A DNA stretch of 64,000 nucleotides from assembly GCF_000013205.1 (NCBI RefSeq), contig NC_007775.1, forward strand, positions 1,794,501 to 1,858,500, read 5' to 3'. The position numbers and the translations under genes are program-made. The notes beneath the pieces were generated by a model. It searched no databases and was not told the DNA's origin. It was given only the letters and a program-made list of their open reading frames with translations. Below, piece by piece: positions 9,322-17,389 of the stretch (positions are counted from its first letter, which is position 1; each line of letters opens with the position of its first letter). The stretch comes from Synechococcus sp. JA-3-3Ab (GTDB taxonomy: Bacteria; Cyanobacteriota; Cyanobacteriia; Thermostichales; Thermostichaceae).

Positions 9322-10209
9322 CTAAGCTACCACCTTGACAGCCTGCTCCATACACCACCAGGGATCCTCGGCAAAAGCTGGCATGGGCGTGCTGCCCGCC
9401 TTGCCCAGAATGGCCAGCCTGACTTCTCTATCCAGACGGGATCCGGAGCCATAGGGATCGTCAGAGGGGGGCTCCAGCCTTTGTCCTAGAGGGGGCATTG
9501 CCATAATGCCCGGCTGCATGCCGGTACTGGTGACCCAGATTTTGAAGCGATCCACCGCCGTTTCTGTGTCTTCGGGCAGTTGCATCTGGAGCAGATAGCG
9601 AGGGCCAGAGCCAACTAATACGCTTTCGCTGGGGCGCAGGCGGGCAGGAGAGTCCGGCTGGTAGGGATAGACTAAACCGACGCTGCACTGCCGTTCGTCA
9701 AAGACTGTTACATAGACGTGCACCGGCGTAAGGGCCCTGTTGCGCAGGGCGATGGCGAGGTTGCGGCCTGCTTGAATTTGCACCTGGCCTTGGGGATCCC
9801 GCGGCAAAGGGCTAACTTCAGCAGGGCTAGAGCCACTGGCCGGCGTTTCCAGTTGCAGAAACTCTACTTCCAGAACACTGCTCAGAGCATCGCTGGCAGG
9901 TTGCAGGTTGAGGAGGTTGTCGAAGGCGGCCACATGTTCCAGCAGCCGCACCAGCTTGCGGGGCAGAGCCTGTGGCTTTTTTACCGGGATCCGAAAGGCT
10001 GCCAGCGCCACCTCTTCCTCCCGTCGGTAGAAGTGGTAGATGGCATCTGGCAGCATCTCTACCCGCAAGTCCGCTGCTTCTGGGTCGGTGTAGGCTAGAA
10101 GCGGCGAGGCCGGCAGAGCCGCCAGCAACTCGGCAACAGGCATTTGCGCTTGGCTGGGATCCGCACAGGTGAAGGCCACCCGCAACGGCTGAAACCGGAC
10201 GGCAGACAT
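9322..10209 (-). CDS. DUF4384-like hypothetical protein
   Basis: A 295-residue protein with no signal peptide. The region about 150-240 (LAIALRNRALTPVHVYVTVFDE, then SVGLVYPYQPDS and LVGSGPRYLLQMQLPED) resembles the beta-rich DUF4384-type module that usually follows a caspase-like peptidase domain in cyanobacteria. Here no peptidase domain is present: the N-terminal 140 residues have no His-Cys dyad motif, and nothing similar lies upstream in the spacer. It converges on the nuclease-like gene with only a few bases between the stops. It could be an adaptor lacking its enzyme or an unrelated family; assignment is weak. Confidence 0.5.
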   Translation of the reverse strand: MSAVRFQPLRVAFTCADPSQAQMPVAELLAALPASPLLAYTDPEAADLRVEMLPDAIYHFYRREEEVALAAFRIPVKKPQALPRKLVRLLEHVAAFDNLLNLQPASDALSSVLEVEFLQLETPASGSSPAEVSPLPRDPQGQVQIQAGRNLAIALRNRALTPVHVYVTVFDERQCSVGLVYPYQPDSPARLRPSESVLVGSGPRYLLQMQLPEDTETAVDRFKIWVTSTGMQPGIMAMPPLGQRLEPPSDDPYGSGSRLDREVRLAILGKAGSTPMPAFAEDPWWCMEQAVKVVA

Positions 10210-10538
10210 GGGCGATCCTCAGAAAAAATCTCGTGATCCAGATCTACCGGATCCGCAGACCCAGCTCCAGCTTTGCCCTGTGCTGTAACGGCAAAGCATG
10301 GCAACGCATCCTGAACCAATCGGGCGTTCGCTTCAGCAGCGCGGAGCGCCTACGCTTGGGGAGAGATGCCTCACTGCCGGCATGGTGAATTAGGGACTAG
10401 CCACTGGCTAGCTAAGTGCGCTCGTAGAACCCAAAACTAGGAATCCCTACCCTTTAAGGCAGGGGGCAGGTCAACCAATTCTGAAGGGGTACCCATTACC
10501 TCGAGGGAAGTGCTTGCTTTCTGCCAAAGCAACCCGCT
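10210..10538. other. Intergenic spacer, no gene seen
   Basis: This divergent spacer between the DUF4384-like gene and the uracil phosphoribosyltransferase gene should hold both promoters. The only clear structure is a short palindrome CTAGCC-act-GGCTAG at 10397-10411. No reading frame here resembles a protein. Confidence 0.5.
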
Positions 10539-11222
10539 ATGCTACCGCCCAGATTGAGGCATCCTTCTGTGGCAAGTCAGCAGCTTCGAGTCTATGTCCC
10601 CTCTCACCCGCTCATTAAGCACTGGTTAGCTGTGGCTCGCGACGTGGAAACCCCCACGCCCTTGTTTCGCAGTGCTCTATCGGAGCTGGGCCGCTGGCTG
10701 ACCTATGAGGCGATGCGGGATTGGATCCCAACTCAGGCGGTGCAGGTGCAAACTCCTCTGGAACCTGCTGCAGCAGAAGTTATCGCCCCCAACACGCCGC
10801 TGGCCATCGTGCCTATTTTGCGGGCTGGGCTGGCCCTGCTGGAAGGCTGTCAGTCCCTCTTGCCCCAGGCACGGATTTTTCATGTGGGCCTGGTGCGGGA
10901 CGAAAAGACGCTGCAGGTGAGTTGTTACCTCAATCGCCTGCCGGAGCGGATCCCGGAGCAGATGCGCATTCTCATCCCTGAGCCGATGTTGGCTACTGGC
11001 GGCACCTTGCTCTGGATCTTGGACGAGCTGAAAAAACGGGGAGCGGATCCCAGCTTAGTGAGAATTGTGAGCGTCTTGGCTGCTCCGCCGGGGCTGCAGC
11101 GGCTGGGATCCCATTACCCGATGGTGCAAATTTTCTGCGCCATGATCGACGAGCGGCTAAATGACCGGGGGTTTATCCTGCCCGGGCTGGGGGATGCTGG
11201 GGATCGCGCTTTCGGCACCTGA
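10539..11222 (+). CDS. upp: Uracil phosphoribosyltransferase
   Basis: A 227-residue salvage enzyme that makes UMP from uracil and PRPP. The C-terminal half carries the PRPP loop EPMLATGGT and the uracil-binding tail FILPGLGDAGDRAFGT, both diagnostic. VVPILRAGLALLEG is the other conserved block. The acidic residue before PMLATGG is Glu instead of the usual Asp, which I believe is common in cyanobacterial members. Homology begins at LRVYVPSHPLIKHWL (about residue 16), so the true start could be a little downstream, although the ATG at 10539 is the first clear one. It is monocistronic by position. Confidence 0.9.
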   Translation: MLPPRLRHPSVASQQLRVYVPSHPLIKHWLAVARDVETPTPLFRSALSELGRWLTYEAMRDWIPTQAVQVQTPLEPAAAEVIAPNTPLAIVPILRAGLALLEGCQSLLPQARIFHVGLVRDEKTLQVSCYLNRLPERIPEQMRILIPEPMLATGGTLLWILDELKKRGADPSLVRIVSVLAAPPGLQRLGSHYPMVQIFCAMIDERLNDRGFILPGLGDAGDRAFGT

Positions 11223-11528
11223 TCCCTCAAAGGAATCGCGAGTCAAGAGGCTTGCTCTGCCGCTAGTATCGGCTGGGCACGGCAGCAGAGTGTAACATTT
11301 GGCATCAATTGCCCCAATGCCGCTCTGGGTGCTTCACTCCTCCAGAAGGTGGCCAAGAAGGGCACGTTGAATTAAACCTCTTCACTTCTGTCAAGGCTGT
11401 TGGATGATGGGAATGCTGGCCGCTTGAGCCCCAAGCCCGCCTCAGGGATCCGGCTTGCGCTCCTCGGGCTAGAGGCCGTTTGATCTGGCTAATTGACTGC
11501 TGCCAGCGCCTTTTCCTTTCCTGGGCTT
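11223..11528. other. Intergenic spacer, no gene seen
   Basis: About 300 bases between upp and the HAD-like gene on the same strand. No convincing reading frame, tRNA or strong hairpin was found. The promoter of the downstream gene pair is presumably here. Confidence 0.5.
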
Positions 11529-12437
11529 ATGCGACTTGTCCTCAGCAGTTTGGATGGCAGCCTCTTAGATCCCCAGTCCAACAGCTATGGCGCTGCCCGA
11601 CAAGCTTTGGCGGCTTTGGAGCGCCGCTCCATTCCCTTAGTGCTCTACAGCCTGCGTACCCGCACCCAACTGGAACATCTGTGTCGACAACTGCGCCTGG
11701 AGCATCCCTTCATCTGCGAGGACGGCTCCGCTATTTACGTTCCCGAACATTACTTTCCCGCAGGCATTTTGGACGAGCGCTGGCAACACCGCCCTCCCTA
11801 CTACGTGTGTGCCCTGGGATTGCCCTACCCCTGCTTGCGCCACATTTTGCAACAGGTGCGCCAAGATTACCACTTGGATCTCATCGGGTTCGGGGATTGG
11901 ACAGCCTCGGAGCTAGCTGCCGCCACTGGGATCCCTTTGGAGGAAGCAGAACGGGTGCAAAAGCGGGAATATAGCGAGATTTTCAGCTATTCCGGGGATC
12001 CAGCAAGGCTGCGAGAAGCCCTTGCCCAACAAGAGGCCACCCTCACCCAGCACTTGTTACGGCTGCACCAGCTCCACTTCTCCGACCCCTCGCGGTGGTA
12101 TTTGACCGGCTGGAGGCGGACAACCTTAACCTCAGAGCCCAGTTCCCTACCGGGAGAACAGGCGGTGCGGCTGCTCCTGGATTGCTACCAGCGGCATTTG
12201 GGCCCTGTCAGGGCCTTGGGCATCGGCTGCTCCCCCCCAGATTTGGCTTTTTTGCGGTGGGTGGAGCGGAAAGTAGTGCTTCCCAGCCCAATTGCGGATA
12301 GCCTCTGGAAGGAGGCCGTTCGCCTCGGCGGGCCAGAGGTTCAGACCCAGTGGCAACTGGCCCGGCTCCCCGGTCCTGAGGGGTGGAACGAAGTGGTGTT
12401 GAGGTGGCTGGAGGAAACCGATCATGGGGATGAATAA
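11529..12437 (+). CDS. Degenerate HAD-family, MPGP-like protein
   Basis: A 302-residue protein resembling mannosyl-3-phosphoglycerate phosphatase-type HAD-IIB enzymes. Matching blocks are LDGSLLD near the N-terminus, SIPLVLYSLRTRTQLEHL (motif II region), HPFICEDGSAIYVP and a late GIGCSPPDLAFL block. The first residue of motif I, normally the nucleophilic Asp of DxDG, is Ser here (codon agt). The metal-binding GDSPND motif is changed to GCSPPD. Both catalytic sites are thus altered, so phosphatase activity is unlikely. The ATG at 11529 puts motif I at the N-terminus as usual. The next gene overlaps by 14 bases, suggesting co-translation. Confidence 0.75.
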   Translation: MRLVLSSLDGSLLDPQSNSYGAARQALAALERRSIPLVLYSLRTRTQLEHLCRQLRLEHPFICEDGSAIYVPEHYFPAGILDERWQHRPPYYVCALGLPYPCLRHILQQVRQDYHLDLIGFGDWTASELAAATGIPLEEAERVQKREYSEIFSYSGDPARLREALAQQEATLTQHLLRLHQLHFSDPSRWYLTGWRRTTLTSEPSSLPGEQAVRLLLDCYQRHLGPVRALGIGCSPPDLAFLRWVERKVVLPSPIADSLWKEAVRLGGPEVQTQWQLARLPGPEGWNEVVLRWLEETDHGDE

Positions 12438-13131
12438 GCAACAAACCGGTGGACGGACTGCTCCCTTGGGCCTGCGTGTGGTGGGATGCCTGCTGAGTTT
12501 GGCGCTAGGACTGCCTGCCTCTGCCCAGCCGCCTATGAATCTGCTCACCGGGGAGCCGACAGTGGCCCAACTCAAGGAAGATGCAGCCCGCTACCTGCAG
12601 ATGGGCTTTCACACCCTAGCCATCAACGCCTACCGGGCCGCCCTTGAGCTGGAAGACAAAACCAAAGTTCTCCCCAGCGAGCGGGATCCCGACGTGCCTT
12701 TTAACCTTGGCCTGATCTACGCCCGCCAGGGCAACCTCCCAGAGGCGCGAGCTGCCTTCCAACGTGCCGTAGAAGTGGATCCCACTAGCTTTAAGGCACG
12801 CTACCAATTGGCTCTGGTGGATCTTAAGTTAGGGAACCTGGTAGCGGCCAAGGAGCAGCTTACCCTCTTGGCCCATGCTGCCCGCAGCAATCCCGAAACC
12901 TACAGCCACATCCAGTCCCTGCTGGCCCCCCTGGAGTCGGTGCCCTTGCCCAACCAGCAGGCCAGCAACCCGCCTCGCCCTCCAGCCGCTGAGCCAGAAG
13001 CAGCCAAGCCTGCGCTCGAGCCCGAAAGGGACAAGACAACCACTCCACGGGCAGCCGCCTCGAAAAAGCAGCCAGAAGAGGAGAAGCCTCTCTCGGCCTT
13101 GCAACGGCTACGTCGGCGGGAGTTGGACTAG
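12424..13131 (+). CDS. Exported TPR protein
   Basis: A 235-residue protein. Residues about 17-36 form a signal peptide (GLRVVGCLLSLALGLPASA), probably followed by cleavage, so the protein acts in the periplasm or lumen. Three tetratricopeptide-like helical pairs cover about 45-160 (FHTLAINAYRAALELE, then VPFNLGLIYARQGNLPEARAAFQRAVEVDP, then ARYQLALVDLKLGNLVAAKEQL). A proline/lysine-rich tail of about 70 residues follows. GGAGG lies nine bases before the ATG at 12424, inside the end of the HAD-like gene. The function is unknown; TPR proteins usually hold complexes together. Confidence 0.82.
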   Translation: MGMNKQQTGGRTAPLGLRVVGCLLSLALGLPASAQPPMNLLTGEPTVAQLKEDAARYLQMGFHTLAINAYRAALELEDKTKVLPSERDPDVPFNLGLIYARQGNLPEARAAFQRAVEVDPTSFKARYQLALVDLKLGNLVAAKEQLTLLAHAARSNPETYSHIQSLLAPLESVPLPNQQASNPPRPPAAEPEAAKPALEPERDKTTTPRAAASKKQPEEEKPLSALQRLRRRELD

Positions 13132-13324
13132 TCCAAACCGGGCCCAGACAGCTACAGCTTAGGAAGGAGAGCTAACCCCCCCCGAGAGCTACTGGGAGTG
13201 GAGCTTTCCCCAGCGCGCTTGACACTTAGGGCATAAAAAAAGGCTGGTATTAAACAGCACTTTTCAAGCTTGCAGGAGCAGCAGTAGAATCCTGCTAGCA
13301 AGGCAGCAGAGGCGGGATCCCTTC

Positions 13325-14278
13325 ATGAAAGATTTCTATAGCGAGCTGGAGGTAAAGCCCGACGCGACCTCTGAAGAAATCAAAGAGAGCTACAGGCGGC
13401 TTGCCAAAGAGTATCATCCCGATCGGCTTCCTCCCGGCACACCGGAAAAGGCCCGACGGTACATCGAAGAAAAATTTAAGTCCCTTCAAGAAGCCTATTC
13501 AGTGCTGAGTGATCCCGTAAAGCGGAAAGCCTACGATTCCCAGAGGCTTTCCCAAACGAAAGGAAACGAACGTGATCTAGGTCTAAAAGCCAAACCAAGC
13601 TACAGCACACAAGACGGCAGCACTTGGCCGTTTGACCCTGACAAGATACAGAAAGCTGCCGAGGAGATAGAGCTGCGGAGGCGAAGGATTGAAACCAACT
13701 ATAACCAGAAAATAGAGCAAGTGAAGTCAGAGGTAAAGAGAAACCTTATTTTAATCGGCATTAAGGAAGAGGATGCCAGAGTTGACTATACCTTCCTTAC
13801 TAGAGACGAAAACATACAGAGCTGCTTTGTCTTTTTGTTTTTGGGCTTGTTGGCTTTCTTAGGAGGCTGGGGATGGATTGGTGCTATACTCGTACTCATT
13901 GCTTTGGTATCCGCTTGGTCGGCATTTTTTGAATCTGGGTATAGTAAAGAGCAAGTGGAAAAAGCCAAAAGTCTCCAAGAAAGGGCAAAGTCAGAAATAG
14001 AACTGCGCGAGAAAGAAAAAAGCTCAGAGCTCTCTCAACTGACGCTTTACTGCAGGAGCAGGATCGACTACTTTAAGAGTCTCCCCCTTGAGTCTTTATC
14101 CCCTGAGTTTATAAGCGGGCTTAGCGGAGAGGATCAACTCTTCCTGTTGACAGCGATAAAGGAAAGAGCCGACGCTGAAAAGCTAAAGGAGGATCTGAAA
14201 CTAGCAGCTGGGATCGCTGTCGGTATTGGCATATTAGCCGTCTTGTTTGGTTTGGGCGGCGGATTCTACCCCCATTGA
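13325..14278 (+). CDS. J-domain membrane protein
   Basis: A 317-residue protein. An N-terminal J domain (residues 3-70) has the HPD motif at 31-33 that stimulates Hsp70 ATPase. A charged, probably coiled-coil region at 105-140 follows. Two adjacent hydrophobic helices lie at about 167-183 and 186-202, another coiled coil at about 207-240, and a third hydrophobic segment at 292-312. There is no DnaJ zinc finger or C-terminal substrate domain, so this is a type III J protein that would recruit DnaK to a membrane. The DNA is AT-rich (about 40% by eye), like the convergent gene that follows within 10 bases. It could be part of a small transferred unit. Confidence 0.8.
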   Translation: MKDFYSELEVKPDATSEEIKESYRRLAKEYHPDRLPPGTPEKARRYIEEKFKSLQEAYSVLSDPVKRKAYDSQRLSQTKGNERDLGLKAKPSYSTQDGSTWPFDPDKIQKAAEEIELRRRRIETNYNQKIEQVKSEVKRNLILIGIKEEDARVDYTFLTRDENIQSCFVFLFLGLLAFLGGWGWIGAILVLIALVSAWSAFFESGYSKEQVEKAKSLQERAKSEIELREKEKSSELSQLTLYCRSRIDYFKSLPLESLSPEFISGLSGEDQLFLLTAIKERADAEKLKEDLKLAAGIAVGIGILAVLFGLGGGFYPH

Positions 14279-14287
14279 TCCTGCTTC

Positions 14288-15528
14288 CTAAGCCGGCAGG
14301 AGCAGTAAAACTTTGGGGCCTGGATCCTCAGACGAGTTTTTTGGCGGCAAAACCAGACTTTGCCACTCTTGGTAGCTGAGGCCAAGCCGAGTCATTTCAG
14401 TGATTTCGTATCTGTAGCCTTCCAGTCTCCTGTCCAATTCGATCATGGACTGGGCAGCCGCTATAACCTGATTTGCTCGACTGATGATAGCTTCTCTCCG
14501 AGGAGGATCCCAAACTATGCCATCCAAGACTGTCCACCAGCTTGGATCAATCAAACGTGGGGCAATGAGGGCAAGGATAGCATTCTTAGATCTTGTCGGC
14601 ATACTATCAAAATAGGATTCAATGCTTTGTGCGCTGAAAATATCTGGTCGTATATATTTGTCAAACAGCTTATCCACATCCGATTCACTCTTTACATACT
14701 TGAGAATCTCCACGACGCTTGATAGGCTAACTCCTTCTTGGTAAGCCTTGTGAAGATATACTGAAGGTTTCGTGGTCAACAAAAGCTCGACATACTTTCT
14801 AATACGAGGTCTTAGAATCTCCTTTGCCTCCGCCAGGCGTTTCAGAGCTATCTCATGCTCCTCCATCTCCAGGTAGCATTCAATCTCTGTAACATAGACT
14901 AAAGATAGGATTAAGATGTACTCGCAAGCCAAAATGCCGTCGTTCTTGTTCCAATTGGAATCCCACGCAGCTAGATAATAGTGCTCAGCCTCAAGCAGAG
15001 GCTGAATGACCTCGGTTACCAATCGCTTCCTGTTGGTCGAAGAAGACATCTTCAAAGCTATTTCTGCAACGTCGATAGCAGACTTAGCTTTGGCAAGAAG
15101 CGATCTATCTATGGATTCTCGAAGACTTTCTACGGATGCTTGAAGACTTTGGATTCGAGAATCGATTTGATTGAGTTTAGAGGTAACGACTGCAAAGTCT
15201 ACGGCAGACAAACCCAAGTTAGTTAGACCAATAGCAGCATTGAATTTGGTTAAGCCTAAGACAGTGTTTAGTTTACCTCTAGTGTCAATTAGTCTTAGGT
15301 TGATCTGCCTCAACTGAATGTTGGCAATAATCCCGTTGACTATGTCCACTGCCGGGATGCAATTGCTAATGCTATCTGCGAGTGTCAAGCCTCCAGTTTC
15401 TCTCAGCCAGGCCACCACCCGCTTAGAGGCCACTTCTCGCACCACGCCGCCTACGCCTCGTAGGTTCCATTCTGCAGGCCTTTCAGGATGGCTTCGGGGA
15501 TCTCGAGGATGACTTGCTCGGCAACCAT
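14288..15528 (-). pseudogene. Unknown coiled-coil protein, likely frameshifted N-terminus
   Basis: An open frame from about 15445 (GTG) encodes 385 residues with a mildly hydrophobic helix around 30-50, a coiled coil around 85-115, and a long helical C-terminus; I do not recognise it. Just upstream, in another frame, an ATG at 15528 encodes MVAEQVILEIPEAILKGLQN then GTYEA, and stops at TAG 15453-15451. The 385-residue frame read upstream gives VGGVVREVASKRVVAWLRE. Joining the two by restoring one base near 15452-15460 yields a smooth protein of about 410 residues. The frameshift may be real, programmed or an assembly error. The DNA is AT-rich like the convergent J-domain gene. Confidence 0.6.
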
Positions 15529-15684
15529 GAGTCAGGAGCTCCCTGCGTTTGCTGCCGTCAAACTAGCACAGAGAAAACCTTCTGAAAATACTTGTACTTG
15601 GAGAGTTCGCCAAGGTTTATTCTCAGTTACAGGGGCAAGAGCCTAGCATAGAGATCTAGCCCTCCTCGCTGTTGCGTTGCCGCC

Positions 15685-15972
15685 ATGTCTGAGCCTGCCG
15701 GTCGTCTGGTTTGGAACCACTCCACCCACATTTCCGGGCTGATCCCTGTTCTGGAGCGCCTGACTCGACAACCTGGCATTAAAACCGTAACGCCAGGTGC
15801 TCTGTCTTGCAGTCGCGGGCGGATCCCGCAGTTGCAGTTGCGGGTTTCCGTGCCCATTCGAGGGGGCTACAAGTTGGTGGCCCGCAAGGGCAGCAGCGTG
15901 CAAGAGGTCTTCGTGGTTACCGACCTCAGCCAGTTGGAGCTGGAAGCAGCGATTCGCCGCTGCTTGGAGTAG
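15685..15972 (+). CDS. DUF2103 protein
   Basis: A 95-residue protein matching the DUF2103 family found across cyanobacteria and some archaea (GRLVWNHSTHISGLIPVLERL, then IKTVTPG, GGYKLVARKGSSVQEVFVVT). The family has been described as predicted metal-binding, but no function is established to my knowledge. The two histidines in NHSTHISG are the likely conserved polar residues. It lies 42 bases ahead of the radical SAM gene on the same strand and may be co-transcribed with it. Confidence 0.8.
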   Translation: MSEPAGRLVWNHSTHISGLIPVLERLTRQPGIKTVTPGALSCSRGRIPQLQLRVSVPIRGGYKLVARKGSSVQEVFVVTDLSQLELEAAIRRCLE

Positions 15973-16014
15973 ATTGGGGTTTTCTTGGCAACGCAGTCCT
16001 GCTTTGGGCGCGCC

Positions 16015-17385
16015 ATGTCCCGTGCTAGCCTCAAGCCCGCCCGCATTAGCGCTGTGGTGCCCGGATCCCTGGCGGCAAAGGTGGGCATTCGGCCAGGGGA
16101 GGCCCTGGTGAGCATCAACGGCGAGAAGCCCCGCGATCTCATTGACTATCGCTTCTTGTGTGCCGATGAATATCTCTGCCTGGAGATCCTGGACAGCCAA
16201 GGGATCCGGCGCATCGTCGAGCTGGAAAAAGACATCGATGAAGATCTGGGGCTGGAGTTTGAGACGGCTTTGTTCGATGGCCTCATCCAATGCACCAACG
16301 CCTGCCCCTTTTGCTTCATCGACCAACAGCCCCCTGAAATGCGGGCAACGCTGCACCTTAAAGACGACGACTACCGCCTCAGCTTTCTCTACGGCAGCTA
16401 CCTCACCCTTACCAACTTGACCGCTGCCGAATGGGATCGCATCGCCCGCCTGCGCCTTTCCCCCCTCTATGTCTCGGTTCATGCCACGGAGCCGGAGCTG
16501 CGCAGCCGCCTGCTCAAAAACCCGCGCGCCGGTCTGATCCTGGAGCAGTTGGCCTGGTTTCGCCAACACCGCCTGCAAGTGCATGCCCAGGTGGTGGTCT
16601 GCCCGGGCTGGAACGATGGAGAGCACCTCACCCGCACGCTCTTGGATCTGGCCGCTTTTCGCCAACCTGTCGAAGGGATCCCAACCGTCCTCTCGGTGGC
16701 GGTGGTACCGGTGGGGCTGACCCGCTTCCGCCCCCCCAATGACGAGCTGATCCCGGTGGATGCCGCCAAGGCGGCGGAGGTGATTGCGCAGGTAGAAGCG
16801 CTGCAGGCGCAGTTTCGGCAAGAATTGGGGTCCACCTTTGCCTGGCTGGCCGACGAGTGGTACTTGCTGGCAAATCGAGAATTGCCGCCGGCAGAGCACT
16901 ATGAAGATTACCCCCAACTGGGGAATGGAGTGGGATCCCTGCGCCTGTTCTTGAGCGAGTTTGAGCAGGTGCGGCTGCCGACTGGGATCCCTTCTCCTCT
17001 CAAAGTTCTCTGGGTGGTGGGCAACGCAGTGGAGCGAGCCTTCCAGCCGGTGGTGGAGCGGATGAACAGCATCCCCAGGTTGCAGTTGCATCTTCTGCCC
17101 ATTGCCAGCCAATTCTGGGGACAAACCCTGACGGTAACCGGACTGTTGACGGGGCAAGACATTCTGGGCGCTTTGAAATCGGTTGAAAACTTGGCAAGTT
17201 ACGACGGCCTGCTTTTGCCCCAGATCGCCCTCAAGGATGGGGAGCGCTTTTTGGACGATCTCACCTGGCAAGAGTTGCAGGCCCAAGTGGGGATCCCGGT
17301 GATGCGGGTGGATGGGGGCCCGGCGGGCTTGCTGCAGGCGGTGCAGCGGCTAGGATCAAGGGCGACCTCGAGCGGGACGCTGTGA
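16015..17385 (+). CDS. PDZ / radical SAM / DUF512 protein
   Basis: A 456-residue protein of the cyanobacterial TIGR03279-type family. An N-terminal PDZ-like domain (ISAVVPGSLAAKVGIRPGEALVSING) is followed by a radical SAM-like centre with the cysteine motif CTNACPFCFID and the block LSFLYGSYLTLTNL. A DUF512 C-terminal domain ends the protein (LPIASQFWGQTLTVTGLLTGQDI). The family is widespread in cyanobacteria and clostridia; its reaction is not known to me. The ATG at 16015 is chosen over an upstream TTG at 15985. The UPF0182 gene begins four bases after its stop, so the two are probably one operon. Confidence 0.85.
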   Translation: MSRASLKPARISAVVPGSLAAKVGIRPGEALVSINGEKPRDLIDYRFLCADEYLCLEILDSQGIRRIVELEKDIDEDLGLEFETALFDGLIQCTNACPFCFIDQQPPEMRATLHLKDDDYRLSFLYGSYLTLTNLTAAEWDRIARLRLSPLYVSVHATEPELRSRLLKNPRAGLILEQLAWFRQHRLQVHAQVVVCPGWNDGEHLTRTLLDLAAFRQPVEGIPTVLSVAVVPVGLTRFRPPNDELIPVDAAKAAEVIAQVEALQAQFRQELGSTFAWLADEWYLLANRELPPAEHYEDYPQLGNGVGSLRLFLSEFEQVRLPTGIPSPLKVLWVVGNAVERAFQPVVERMNSIPRLQLHLLPIASQFWGQTLTVTGLLTGQDILGALKSVENLASYDGLLLPQIALKDGERFLDDLTWQELQAQVGIPVMRVDGGPAGLLQAVQRLGSRATSSGTL

Positions 17386-17389
17386 GGCT

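Noticed and set aside
13219-13253. Promoter before the J-domain gene (TTGACA at 13219)
   Set aside because: The nearest -10-like TATTAA is about 23 bases away, too far for a standard promoter.
15643-17286. A 547-codon open frame antisense to the radical SAM gene
   Set aside because: No family resemblance, while the opposite strand encodes a conserved protein.
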